Made by a program: the position numbers and the translations under genes. This document shows, piece after piece, positions 52,632 to 61,594 of a DNA stretch of 64,000 bases. The stretch lies in the NCBI GenBank assembly GCA_025357945.1, contig JANYLJ010000046.1, positions 1 to 64,000 on the forward strand. Direction: 5' to 3'. Numbering within the stretch: the first letter of the stretch is position 1; every line of letters starts with the position of its first letter. The DNA is from Gemmatimonadota bacterium (lineage in GTDB: Bacteria; Gemmatimonadota; Gemmatimonadetes; Gemmatimonadales; GWC2-71-9). The notes beneath the pieces are model-generated. The model had not been told where the DNA came from, searched no databases, and saw only the letters and a program-made list of their open reading frames with translations.

Positions 52632-54005
52632 GTGCCCGCACTGTTCGACCCCAATGATCCGCGTCCCGTCCACTTTCTCGGTATCGGCGGTGCCGGGATG
52701 AGCGCACTCGCGCTCGCCGCACGCCGGCGCGGCGTCACTGTGACCGGTTGCGATCTCGACGATACCGCCTTCCTCGACCTTCGTGCGGCCGGTGCCACCG
52801 TGGCTCTCGGATTCGACACGGCTCACGTCGAGGGCGCGCGGGCGGTGGTCGCGACCGCGGCCGCCTCACTCGATCACCCGGAACTCCAAGCTGCCCGCGC
52901 CGCCGGGATTGCCATCGTGTTCCGGAAACAGGCGCTCGCCGAGCTGGTGAACGGGAGCACGCTGGTTGCCATCGCCGGAACGCACGGCAAGACCACCACC
53001 ACCGTGATGACCACGGAAGTGCTGCGCGCGGCCGGGCTGCATCCGACCGGGCTCGCCGGTGGTCGCGTCGCCGCCTGGCACGGCAACGCCATGCTCGACG
53101 GCGATGCGCTCTTCGTGGTGGAGGCCGACGAATACGACCAGGCCTTCCTCACCCTCGAGCCCACGATCGCGGTGGTGAACAATGTCGAGGCTGATCACCT
53201 CGAGTGTTACGGCTCGGTCGATGCGCTTGAGGCCGCCTTCGTCACCTTCGCCAGCCGGGCATCGCGGGCACTGATCGGGACCGCCGACATCGGGAGTGAT
53301 CGCGTCGCCGATGCGCTCGCGAACACCGCGTGGCGTTTCGGCATCGATCGTGCGGACTTCTCGATCACGGTGCGCGAACTGGGACCGGACGGATCGACGG
53401 CGGACGTGGCCCTGCCCGACGGTCGTTCGGTTCGGCTCTGGCTCGGCGTCCCCGGCGTCCACAACCTGCGCAATGCCACCGCCGCCCTGGGCGTCGCCTT
53501 CGCGCTCAACGCCGAAATGGCTGCGGCACTCGACGCGCTTGCGGCGTTTACCGGCGTCGGTCGCCGCTTTGAGCGACACGGCGACGTTGGCGGCATCACG
53601 TTCGTCGACGACTACGCCCACCATCCTACCGAACTCGCCGCGACGCTCGCCGCTGCCCGGCAAGCCTTCCCTGATCGGCGCCTGGTTGCCGTGTTCCAGC
53701 CGCACCTCTACTCTCGCACCCGGGAACATGGCGACACGATGGGGCGGGTCCTCGCCGCCGCCGATGTGGTGGTGGTCACCGACGTGTACGGCGCACGCGA
53801 GCAACCCCAACCCGGCATCACGGGAAAACTGGTGGCCGATGCGGCGGTGAGCGCCGGCGCCTTCGTCCTGTACGAGCCCGGACGCGCCGAACTGGCGGGC
53901 GAGATCGCCGCGGTCCTGCGCGAGGGCGACGTGCTGCTCACGCTCGGCGCCGGCGACATCACCCGCGTGGGTCCCGAAGTCCGTGCCGTGCTGGCGGCGC
54001 GATGA
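52632..54005 (+). CDS. murC: UDP-MurNAc:L-alanine ligase
   Basis: A 457-residue Mur ligase adding the first amino acid. N-terminus VHFLGIGGAGMSALA (13-27), ATP site AIAGTHGKTTTT, central EADEYDQAFL and NVEADHLECYG, then DDYAHHPTELAATLAAAR. I choose GTG 52632; the open frame upstream is the low-complexity repeat and gives a serine/leucine-rich nonsense start. Stop overlaps ftsQ (ATGA). murB and ddl, often found next, are absent. Confidence 0.94.
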   Translation: MPALFDPNDPRPVHFLGIGGAGMSALALAARRRGVTVTGCDLDDTAFLDLRAAGATVALGFDTAHVEGARAVVATAAASLDHPELQAARAAGIAIVFRKQALAELVNGSTLVAIAGTHGKTTTTVMTTEVLRAAGLHPTGLAGGRVAAWHGNAMLDGDALFVVEADEYDQAFLTLEPTIAVVNNVEADHLECYGSVDALEAAFVTFASRASRALIGTADIGSDRVADALANTAWRFGIDRADFSITVRELGPDGSTADVALPDGRSVRLWLGVPGVHNLRNATAALGVAFALNAEMAAALDALAAFTGVGRRFERHGDVGGITFVDDYAHHPTELAATLAAARQAFPDRRLVAVFQPHLYSRTREHGDTMGRVLAAADVVVVTDVYGAREQPQPGITGKLVADAAVSAGAFVLYEPGRAELAGEIAAVLREGDVLLTLGAGDITRVGPEVRAVLAAR

Positions 54006-54682
54006 AGCTTCGTTGGCGCGCGGTACGCGCCGTCATCGCCGGCGTCGCCATCGTCACGATCGTGCTCCTGGCGCCTCGTGTTGGGCACCGCGTGGGCTTC
54101 TTCCGCGTGCGCCAGGTCGAAGTGATCGGCACGCGATACCTTGACGAGGCCGACGTTGTGCGCCGACTCGGCCTGCGTCCCGATGCGAGCACGCTCGACC
54201 GGCTCGCGCCGGTGCGTACCGCGGCGGCGGCGGTGCCCGGTGTGCTGAGCGCCACGGTCGAGCGTCGGCTCCCCGGCACCCTGCGCGTGACGCTGCAGGA
54301 AGCCATTCCGGTCGCCCTCGTGCCGCTGACCGACCGCCTGGCACTGGTGGATTCCGCCGGGCGTGTACTGCCGTTCGATCCGGTGCGTGCGCCGACGAGC
54401 CTGCCGATCGCCGGGCGCGATTCGGTCACACCGATCCTGTTGCGCCGCGTGATGCGGACCGATCCTCTCCTCTATGCCACGATCGCGTCGGCCCATCTTG
54501 ATCGCGGTGACATTGTTCTTGACGTCGGCGCACGCCGTATCCGGCTTCGCCCGGAGGCCGACGACGGGGTGTTGCGCGCCGTGACCGCAGTTGTCAACTA
54601 CTTGAAAACCAATGCGGTGCCGTGGCGCGAGATAGACGCCCGCTACCGTTCGCGCGTGTTCGTACAGAAGGGTGCCACATGA
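54002..54682 (+). CDS. ftsQ: Cell division protein FtsQ (POTRA domain)
   Basis: A 226-residue bitopic protein: short basic N-terminus, transmembrane helix (about 9-26), POTRA domain FRVRQVEVIGTRYLDEADVV and VPGVLSATVERRLPGTLRV (about 33-105), then the FtsQ beta domain. It links FtsL/B to the divisome. Overlaps murC and ftsA (ATGA). Confidence 0.9.
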   Translation: MKLRWRAVRAVIAGVAIVTIVLLAPRVGHRVGFFRVRQVEVIGTRYLDEADVVRRLGLRPDASTLDRLAPVRTAAAAVPGVLSATVERRLPGTLRVTLQEAIPVALVPLTDRLALVDSAGRVLPFDPVRAPTSLPIAGRDSVTPILLRRVMRTDPLLYATIASAHLDRGDIVLDVGARRIRLRPEADDGVLRAVTAVVNYLKTNAVPWREIDARYRSRVFVQKGAT

Positions 54683-55935
54683 GTGTTCCAGTGCAGCGAT
54701 TGGTGGCCGCAGTCGATCTTGGTGGCAGCAAGGTTACCGGGTTGATCGGTGAGGTGACCGGCGACGCGCGTTCATGGGGATTGCGCATTCTCGGCATCGG
54801 AATCGAGGAATCGGCCGGCATTCGTCGCGGTGCGATTCGCGACTTCGAAGAGACGGTTCGGGCGATCACTCGAGCGATGAAGACCGCCGAACAAGTGGCC
54901 GGGCTCGAGGTCGGCACGGTCTACTGCGGCGTGTCGGGCGTGCATATCGCCGAGCGGATTTCGCACGGCGTGGCGAGCATTCCGGGAAGCGAGATTCGCA
55001 CGGTGGACCTGGCGCGCGTCAACGACGTGGCATGCGCGATCTCCTTCGGCCAGGACCAGGAGCTGCTGCACGCAATTCCGCACGACTATCGCGTCGATGG
55101 CCAGTCCGGCTATGCCGACCCGATCGGGATGACCGGCGAACGGGTGGAAGCCGAGGTGTACCTGGTGACGGTGCGATCGAGCGCGATCGCCCACCAGCGC
55201 AAGGCGGTGGAAAAGGCTGGTTGGCATGTCGGGGAATTCGTGCTGGAGCCGCTGGCGGCCTCCCTTGCGGTGCTGACGGCCGAGGAGCGGGAGGCGGGCG
55301 CGGTTCTGGTCGAACTTGGCGCCGGGAGTACCTCTGTCGCCATCTTTCAGGGTGGCAAGCTCCGGCACACGGCCGCCCTGCGGTTCGCCGGGGGGCACGT
55401 AACGTCCGACCTCGTCCATGGCCTGCAGATCACCCAGGCGGAAGCCGAACGGATCAAGGTGGCGTACGGGAGTGCCTACGAGGCGATGGTCCCGGAGGTC
55501 GAGGTGATCGAGTTGCCGGCAGCCGGGGGCCACCCGTCTCGACACACGCCGCGCAAGCTGGTGGCGCACATCATGGGAATGCGTTTTCAGGAAGTCCTCG
55601 AACTGGCGTGCGACGAGGTCACCCGCGCCGGGTGGGGGATGACCGGGTTGCCGGCAGGCGTGGTACTGTCGGGCGGCGGGGCGGCCACGCCGGGGATCGT
55701 GGAGTTGACGCGGGACGTCTTCGCGGCCCGGGTACGGGTGGGGGTGCCGGCGGACGGCCTTCGGGGTTTGGTTGATCGGGTCGCTGCACCGGGACTCGCG
55801 GTCCCTGTGGGGTTGGCCTTGTGGGGAGCGCGGCAGGTTGCCACCGGTTCCGGGTTTGGCGCGGCCGGCAAGTCCTCGCCAGCGGTTGAGCGGGTTCTTG
55901 CGCCAGTGAAGCGTTGGTTACAGGACTTTTTCTGA
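54679..55935 (+). CDS. ftsA: Cell division protein FtsA
   Basis: A 418-residue actin-like protein that tethers FtsZ to the membrane. Phosphate 1 motif AAVDLGGSKVTGLIG, the 1C subdomain region, phosphate 2 motif VLVELGAGSTSVAIF, adenosine motif VVLSGGGAATPGI. The C-terminal RVLAPVKRWLQDFF is the expected amphipathic membrane-targeting helix. ATG 54679 overlaps ftsQ. Confidence 0.95.
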   Translation: MSVPVQRLVAAVDLGGSKVTGLIGEVTGDARSWGLRILGIGIEESAGIRRGAIRDFEETVRAITRAMKTAEQVAGLEVGTVYCGVSGVHIAERISHGVASIPGSEIRTVDLARVNDVACAISFGQDQELLHAIPHDYRVDGQSGYADPIGMTGERVEAEVYLVTVRSSAIAHQRKAVEKAGWHVGEFVLEPLAASLAVLTAEEREAGAVLVELGAGSTSVAIFQGGKLRHTAALRFAGGHVTSDLVHGLQITQAEAERIKVAYGSAYEAMVPEVEVIELPAAGGHPSRHTPRKLVAHIMGMRFQEVLELACDEVTRAGWGMTGLPAGVVLSGGGAATPGIVELTRDVFAARVRVGVPADGLRGLVDRVAAPGLAVPVGLALWGARQVATGSGFGAAGKSSPAVERVLAPVKRWLQDFF

Positions 55936-55957
55936 TCGCCTCTCGGGGAGGCTTGCC

Positions 55958-57127
55958 ATGACGGACATGATTTTCGAACTCGATGAGCAGCCCGGGCAGA
56001 ACGCCCGGATGAAGGTCGTCGGCGTTGGCGGCGGCGGGGGCAACGCCGTCAACCGGATGATCGAGGAAAACCTGGCGGGGGTGCAGTTCATCTCCGTCAA
56101 CACTGACTCGCAGGCGCTTGCGAACTCGCGCTCCGACGTCAAGGTCCAGATCGGGAAGAAGCTGACCCGCGGGCTTGGCGCCGGCGCCCGGCCCGAGATC
56201 GGGCGGCAGGCGATCGAGGAAAATCGCGATGAGGTGCTCGAGCATCTTCAGGGAGCCGACCTCGTGTTCGTCACCTGCGGGATGGGCGGCGGCACCGGGA
56301 CCGGTGCGGCGCCGATCATCGCCCAGATCGCCAAGGACATCGGCGCCCTCACCGTCGGCATCGTGACCAAGCCGTTCCTGTTCGAGGGACGGAAGCGGAT
56401 GAAGCAGGCCGAGATGGGGATTACCGAACTCCGCCGAAATGTCGATACCATGATCGTGGTGCCGAACGAGCGGCTGCTGGCGGTGGTGGGGAAGGGGATC
56501 CCATTCCAGGACGCGCTGAAGAAGGCCGACGAGGTGTTGCTCAACGCGACGCGCGGCATTGCGTCATTGATCACGAGCACCGGAATCATCAACGTGGATT
56601 TCGCTGACGTCCGTACGGTGATGCAGAACGGCGGTGCGGCGTTGATGGGCACCGGGATCGGCCGCGGCGAGAATCGGGCGCTCGAAGCGGCGCAACAGGC
56701 GATTTCGTCACCCCTGCTCGACAACGTCTCGATTCATGGCGCCAGTGGCGTGCTGATCAATATCATCGGTGGCAACGACTTGACCCTGGGCGAAGCGACG
56801 CAGATCAGCGAAATTATCCACGACGCCGTCGGCGACGAGGCGCAGATCATCTTTGGCGCCGGCAACGATCCGCGGATGGAGGGCGAGGTTCGCGTCACCG
56901 TGATCGCGACCGGGTTCGATCGTGCCGTCACTGGCGAGCCGGTCGTGGAGCGGGCGGCGAACCCGCAGGTGCTGCCGTTCACGTCCCGTCGAGCTGCGCC
57001 GCCGCCAGCCACGAAGCCCGCGGTCCCGCCGTTCGTGCGGCCGGCGCCGTCGCAGGCCAACCGTCCGCCGGTCCTGGATGTCTCCGACATGGAAATCCCG
57101 ACCTTTATCCGGCGGCAGATGGATTGA
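55958..57127 (+). CDS. ftsZ: Cell division protein FtsZ
   Basis: A 389-residue tubulin homologue forming the Z ring. GTP-binding VGVGGGGGNAVNRM (about 21-34), signature GGGTGTG (110-116), T7 loop NVDFADV. The C-terminal linker is P/A-rich and ends in EIPTFIRRQ, the usual FtsA/ZapA-binding tail. ggggagg before ATG 55958 is a good ribosome site, expected for this highly expressed gene. Confidence 0.98.
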   Translation: MTDMIFELDEQPGQNARMKVVGVGGGGGNAVNRMIEENLAGVQFISVNTDSQALANSRSDVKVQIGKKLTRGLGAGARPEIGRQAIEENRDEVLEHLQGADLVFVTCGMGGGTGTGAAPIIAQIAKDIGALTVGIVTKPFLFEGRKRMKQAEMGITELRRNVDTMIVVPNERLLAVVGKGIPFQDALKKADEVLLNATRGIASLITSTGIINVDFADVRTVMQNGGAALMGTGIGRGENRALEAAQQAISSPLLDNVSIHGASGVLINIIGGNDLTLGEATQISEIIHDAVGDEAQIIFGAGNDPRMEGEVRVTVIATGFDRAVTGEPVVERAANPQVLPFTSRRAAPPPATKPAVPPFVRPAPSQANRPPVLDVSDMEIPTFIRRQMD

Positions 57128-58395
57128 TGACTCGACGCGCCCTGGTCTTTCCATTTGCAGTTGCGGTGTTGCTTGCGGCGGGGGCGGTTGCCCTCCGCGG
57201 CAACTGGCCGTGGACCAGGCTTTCGGATGTCCCAACGGCGCGCCCGATTCTGGTGACCAGCCCATTCCGCATCGTGCGCGACACGCTGCACGGCGGCGAG
57301 AGCGTGGCGACCCTGCTCCATCGCCAGGGGATCAATGGTCTCGACCTGACGGCGCTCGCGCGCGTGCTACGGCTCGATCCAACCAGGATCCGCGCGGGCC
57401 TGGTGTTCTCGGTGCGTCGCGACGCCACCACCGATGCGGCCACCCACGTCGAGTTCCGACCCAATCCGGACGAGCGGATGCGCTTCGTGCGCACGTCCGC
57501 GGGTGACTGGAGGGCGGAGTCGATTCCGGTCCGCTGGACGACGGACACGATTCGGTGCTCGCTCGAGATTGCCGCCGATCAGCCCAATCTCTATGCGGCG
57601 CTCGATCACGGTGTGTGCGACGGTGCCGTCGGACCCGACGAGCGCCAACGACTGGCGTGGCAACTGTCCGACATCAATGCCTACACCGTGGACTTCTCGC
57701 GCGACCTGCAGGCCGGCGATCGCGTGGTCGCCGTGCTCGAGCGGCTGGTGTCGGAAGACGGTGAAGTGCGCCTGGGGTCGGTGCTCGCGACGAGCGAGGC
57801 GGTTGGCAGGCGGACGTTCAAGACGTTCGGCTATCCCGACGCCAAAGGCGGTCTGGCCTACTACGACCAGAAGGGTGCCGCAGTCAAGCGATCCTTCCTG
57901 ATCTCACCGGTGGACTTCCGTTACATCACGAGCGGTTTCTCATCCGCGCGCTTCCATCCGATCCTCGGCTTCTGGCGCAAGCACGAGGGCGTCGACTACG
58001 CGGCCGGTGCGGGCTCGCCGGTCAAGGCCGCCGGCGAGGGCACGGTCACCGTTGCGGGATGGTCTGGCGGCTACGGCAAGTTGGTCGAGATCCGGCACCG
58101 CAGTGGCATCATCACCCGCTACGGGCACCTGCACGACATTCCCGCGTGGCTGCATCCGGGCGCGCACGTTGCGCAGAGCGAAGTGATCGGTCATGTCGGG
58201 ATGACCGGCCTCGCAACCGGACCGCACTTGCACTACGAATTCCGCGTCGACGGCAAGGCGCGCGATCCGCGTTCGATCAAGTCGGAACCGGGCGCGCCGT
58301 TGGCGACCAGTAAACTCGCCGATTTCGAGCGGCACCGCGCGCTGCTCGCCGAGCTGCTCGCCCGCGGTGCGGCGCCGACACCCATCACCGAATAG
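57127..58395 (+). CDS. M23 (LytM-type) peptidase, probably periplasmic
   Basis: A 422-residue protein with an N-terminal membrane anchor or signal sequence (RALVFPFAVAVLLAAGAVAL), a middle LysM/OapA-like region (LHGGESVATLLHRQGI) and a C-terminal M23 metallopeptidase domain. Zinc-site residues H286, D290 (HEGVDY) and H367, H369 (HLHYEF) are present, so it should be active. It may cut peptidoglycan during division or growth. ATG 57127 overlaps the ftsZ stop (TGATG). Confidence 0.9.
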   Translation: MTRRALVFPFAVAVLLAAGAVALRGNWPWTRLSDVPTARPILVTSPFRIVRDTLHGGESVATLLHRQGINGLDLTALARVLRLDPTRIRAGLVFSVRRDATTDAATHVEFRPNPDERMRFVRTSAGDWRAESIPVRWTTDTIRCSLEIAADQPNLYAALDHGVCDGAVGPDERQRLAWQLSDINAYTVDFSRDLQAGDRVVAVLERLVSEDGEVRLGSVLATSEAVGRRTFKTFGYPDAKGGLAYYDQKGAAVKRSFLISPVDFRYITSGFSSARFHPILGFWRKHEGVDYAAGAGSPVKAAGEGTVTVAGWSGGYGKLVEIRHRSGIITRYGHLHDIPAWLHPGAHVAQSEVIGHVGMTGLATGPHLHYEFRVDGKARDPRSIKSEPGAPLATSKLADFERHRALLAELLARGAAPTPITE

Positions 58396-58410
58396 TTCTT
58401 CATCCGTCCG

Positions 58411-60183
58411 ATGCTTCCGTCCGTGCTCGCCGTGGTGGTGGTGGTGGCGGTGGCGGTGGCCTGGTGGAGTTGGCGGGGTCGACTCGATCAGTACCTGGCG
58501 CGCTGGGCGGCGTTTGCCCGCGTGGTCGCGCTCGCGGCACTTTTCATCCTGCTGCTCGACCCGGGGATCGCCAACCACCGTCGCGACCGGCGTCCGTTGG
58601 TCCTGCTCGACAATTCCATCTCGATGCATGCGGCGGGAGGGCATGCGGCTGAAGCTGCCCGCGTCGCGGCTTCGATCGGCGATACCACGTCGTTCGGTGA
58701 ACTCACCCGCGGCGAACCGGGTGGGCGATCCAACTTGTTGGATGCGCTCACTGGCGCGCTCGCCGGCGGGCGCGCCGTCACCGTGGTGTCCGATGGCGAA
58801 ATTGCCGATGCCAGCGCCATCCCCGCTGATCTCCTGGCGCAGGCCACCGTGCGACTGCTGCCGCGGCCCAAAAGTGCGGACGTCGCGCTGATCGAGGTGC
58901 AGGCACCGCAGCGTCTCGCCGCCGGCGACACGCTCACGATGGATGTGGTGGCGCAGCGAACGCCGGGTGCACCGGACACCGCGAGCGTGGTCGTTCGCGA
59001 CAGCACGTCGGTGTTGCTCCGCGGCGTGCTCAACTTCGGCGCGAGCAGTCGCGCCCGGGTACACCTCGCCGGTCCGTTGCGGCATGGCCTCCAGGGTGAA
59101 CAGTGGCTGCGCGTCGAACGCGTCGGCGCGGCGGACGCCGAGCCCGACGATGACGTGCGCTGGTGGCGACTCATCATCACCGCCACGCCGGGCGTCGTCG
59201 TGATCGCCGAGAATCCGGATTGGGATTCGCGGGCGTTGTACCGGACCCTGCAGGATGTCGTTGAGGTGCCGATCCGCGGCTATGCCCAACTGCAACGTGG
59301 TCAGTGGCGTCGGATGGACGACTTGCGACCGGTCGCTGCGGCCGAAGTCGTCGCCGCGGCGAAGCGCGCCGACGTGCTGGCGGTGCGCGGTGATGTGACG
59401 AGCTGGCGCGGGTTGGGGAAGGCGCGACTGCTCTGGCCGGGTGCCAACCAGACCGGCGACTGGTACGTCAGCGCTGGCGGGGTGTCGCCGATCAATGGGG
59501 CGTTCGCCGGCGTGGAACCGGACTCGCTGCCGCCCGCCGCAGGCGTTCGGCCCCTCGACGGTGAGTTGTCGCACGGTTGGATCGGTGCCACTGCGCGACG
59601 CTCGCGCCGTGGTGCCCCGGTGCCGGTGATCGGTGGCGGGGAAGATCGCGCCGGGCGCACGATCACGATCGGCGTCGATGGCCTCTATCGCTGGGCGTTG
59701 CGCGGTGGCGTTGCGGACCAGGCGTGGCGAACGATGATCGCGAGCGCCGCAGCATGGTTGCTTGCCGCCCCCGAGGGCGATTCGATGCGGGCGCGGCCGG
59801 TGGCACCGGTGACGCAACGCGGTCGGGCGGTGCACTTTGGCTGGACCGGCAGCGGCGCCCCGGTCCCCGTCGCGATCCAGTTACGTGGGCCACGCGGTGA
59901 ACGCCACGATACGCTGCGCTTCGACGGCGCTGGTGACGCGTCGCTCGCGTTGGGCGTCGGACGCTATCGATACGCGCTCGATGCCGGTGGGACCGGGAGT
60001 TTTGCGGTGGAGCCATATTCCGATGAACTGGTCCCGACGGCCGTGACACTGACCGAGCACACCGGCGCCGCCGCGCCTGCCGCGCGTCGCCGGTCGTTGC
60101 GCGAGCTGCTCTGGCTGTTCGGGATCGCGATCGCGGGATTCGGGAGTGAATGGCTGCTGCGGCGAAGGTTGGGACTCAGATGA
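58411..60183 (+). CDS. Membrane protein with VWA-like domain, unknown function
   Basis: A 590-residue protein. Two N-terminal helices (about 2-19, 34-50), a loop DNSISM (67-72) and VVSDGEI suggesting a von Willebrand A/MIDAS fold, a long beta-rich extracytoplasmic part and a C-terminal transmembrane helix (LLWLFGIAIAGFGSEWLL). The layout resembles BatA-type and VWA membrane proteins next to MoxR ATPases, but no MoxR is here. It lies between an M23 peptidase and ftsY. ATG 58411 follows 15 nt after the peptidase stop. Confidence 0.75.
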   Translation: MLPSVLAVVVVVAVAVAWWSWRGRLDQYLARWAAFARVVALAALFILLLDPGIANHRRDRRPLVLLDNSISMHAAGGHAAEAARVAASIGDTTSFGELTRGEPGGRSNLLDALTGALAGGRAVTVVSDGEIADASAIPADLLAQATVRLLPRPKSADVALIEVQAPQRLAAGDTLTMDVVAQRTPGAPDTASVVVRDSTSVLLRGVLNFGASSRARVHLAGPLRHGLQGEQWLRVERVGAADAEPDDDVRWWRLIITATPGVVVIAENPDWDSRALYRTLQDVVEVPIRGYAQLQRGQWRRMDDLRPVAAAEVVAAAKRADVLAVRGDVTSWRGLGKARLLWPGANQTGDWYVSAGGVSPINGAFAGVEPDSLPPAAGVRPLDGELSHGWIGATARRSRRGAPVPVIGGGEDRAGRTITIGVDGLYRWALRGGVADQAWRTMIASAAAWLLAAPEGDSMRARPVAPVTQRGRAVHFGWTGSGAPVPVAIQLRGPRGERHDTLRFDGAGDASLALGVGRYRYALDAGGTGSFAVEPYSDELVPTAVTLTEHTGAAAPAARRRSLRELLWLFGIAIAGFGSEWLLRRRLGLR

Positions 60184-61097
60184 TGGACCGCCTTTCCAAC
60201 GAGAAGCTGTCACTGTGGTCCCGCATCAAGCGCCTCGCCCTTACGGATATCCGGGCGCTCGCCCGCGGGCTCAACGCGGAGGACCTCGAGCAGTTGGAGC
60301 AGCTGCTGATCGAGGCCGACTTCGGTGTGCCGGCAACGCTCGACCTGGTGACGTATCTCGAGGCGCAGGTCCGCCGGGGGAAACTCACGACCGAAGACGA
60401 CCTCCGTGCCGCATTGATCGAGCGGGTTGCCGGTGGCCTCGCCGGGCCGCCAAATCCGGGCAGCATCGCGCCGGCCGCGAGCGGGCCATCGATTGTCCTC
60501 GTGATTGGCGTGAACGGCGCCGGCAAGACTACGTCGGTCGCCAAGTTGGCACATCGACTCCAGCATGAAGGCAAACGGGTGCTTCTCGGCGCCGCCGATA
60601 CCTATCGCGCCGGCGCCGTGGCACAGTTGCAGGTCTGGGCCGAGCGGCTGGGCGTCCCGTGCGTGTCAGGGGTATCGGGAGGCGATCCGGCGGCCGTGGC
60701 GTTTGATGCGGTTGAAGCCGGCAGGTCACGCGGGATGGATGTCGTGCTGATCGACACCGCCGGACGACTGCACACGCAAGAGGGGCTGATGGCGGAACTG
60801 GGGAAGGTCGTCCGGGTGGTCGGCCGGAAGGTGGCCGGTGCGCCGCACGAAGTATTCCTGGTGCTCGATGGCTCCGTCGGCCAGAACGCGGTGCAGCAGG
60901 GCAAGTTGTTCGCCGAAGTCGTCAAGCCCACCGGGTTGATCGTCACCAAGCTGGACGGGACCGCACGCGGCGGCGCGGTGGTCGCGTTGCGTCGTGAGCT
61001 CGATGTGCCGATCCGGTTCCTCGGCACCGGGGAAACGCTTGACGCGCTCGACGTATTCGATGCCCACCGGATGGCGGAGATGCTGGTGAGCGAATGA
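60180..61097 (+). CDS. ftsY: Signal recognition particle receptor FtsY
   Basis: A 305-residue SRP GTPase, lacking the long acidic A domain. N domain (1-85), G1 GVNGAGKTT (110-118), DTYRAGAVAQLQVW, DTAGRLHTQEGLMAEL, TKLDGTARGG and final GTGETLDALDVFD. ATG 60180 overlaps the upstream stop; ATG 60183 is next. Confidence 0.95.
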   Translation: MMDRLSNEKLSLWSRIKRLALTDIRALARGLNAEDLEQLEQLLIEADFGVPATLDLVTYLEAQVRRGKLTTEDDLRAALIERVAGGLAGPPNPGSIAPAASGPSIVLVIGVNGAGKTTSVAKLAHRLQHEGKRVLLGAADTYRAGAVAQLQVWAERLGVPCVSGVSGGDPAAVAFDAVEAGRSRGMDVVLIDTAGRLHTQEGLMAELGKVVRVVGRKVAGAPHEVFLVLDGSVGQNAVQQGKLFAEVVKPTGLIVTKLDGTARGGAVVALRRELDVPIRFLGTGETLDALDVFDAHRMAEMLVSE

Positions 61098-61594
61098 ACG
61101 GGAGAGGAGAGACGAGAGACGAGACACGAGACGCCCCGGCAGCGCCTCATCTCCCGCTGATTGGGGTGCTCGTTGGTATCCTGCTCATCGCCGCAGCCTA
61201 CGCATCGGCCTGGACGCCAGGCGGAGCGCCGGTTTGGGGCGTCTGGTCGATGATCATCGGTTCGGCGACGGTCATCGCCGCCGCGACCGCCGTGGGCGCG
61301 CTGAACTCCGGCGTCCGCCGGCCGCTCGCGATTGTTACGTCGCTGTTCCTGTTCGGTGTCATCGCCGCGGGCTTCGGGGCGCCGCTCTGGCTGCCGATTG
61401 AAGCGGCAGCGAGTCCCCTTGTGCTTGGCCTGCCGCTGCGCGCGGCGATCGAGATCTACGGCGTGGGCCTGGCGCCGATCGTCGTGCTGCCACTGTTGTT
61501 CGCCTTCGAATTCAAGAGCGATGGACTGGATGAAGCATCCTTGGCCGCACTACGTGTAACGTGCGCGGCAGCGCAATCCGCTGCCCCCCGGTGA
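61094..61594 (+). CDS. Small polytopic membrane protein, unknown
   Basis: A 166-residue protein with four hydrophobic helices (about 20-40, 50-68, 78-95, 115-137). The first 15 codons come from a GA-rich 7-nt repeat (GRGETRDETRD) and are probably not functional; an internal start near the first helix is possible. ATG 61094 overlaps the ftsY stop. It overlaps the symporter gene (GTGA). No family recognised. Confidence 0.65.
   Translation: MNGRGETRDETRDAPAAPHLPLIGVLVGILLIAAAYASAWTPGGAPVWGVWSMIIGSATVIAAATAVGALNSGVRRPLAIVTSLFLFGVIAAGFGAPLWLPIEAAASPLVLGLPLRAAIEIYGVGLAPIVVLPLLFAFEFKSDGLDEASLAALRVTCAAAQSAAPR
61109..61133 (+). repeat. 7-nt-period GA-rich repeat in a gene start
   Basis: gagacga (61109-61115), gagacga (61116-61122), gacacga (61123-61129) and gacg. 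It lies in codons 6-14 of the small membrane protein. A 7-nt unit shifts the reading frame with each copy gained or lost. Confidence 0.7.

Noticed and set aside
57940-59835. 631-codon minus-strand frame opposite the M23 and VWA genes
   Set aside because: Histidine/arginine-rich antisense shadow; both plus-strand genes have diagnostic motifs and good starts.
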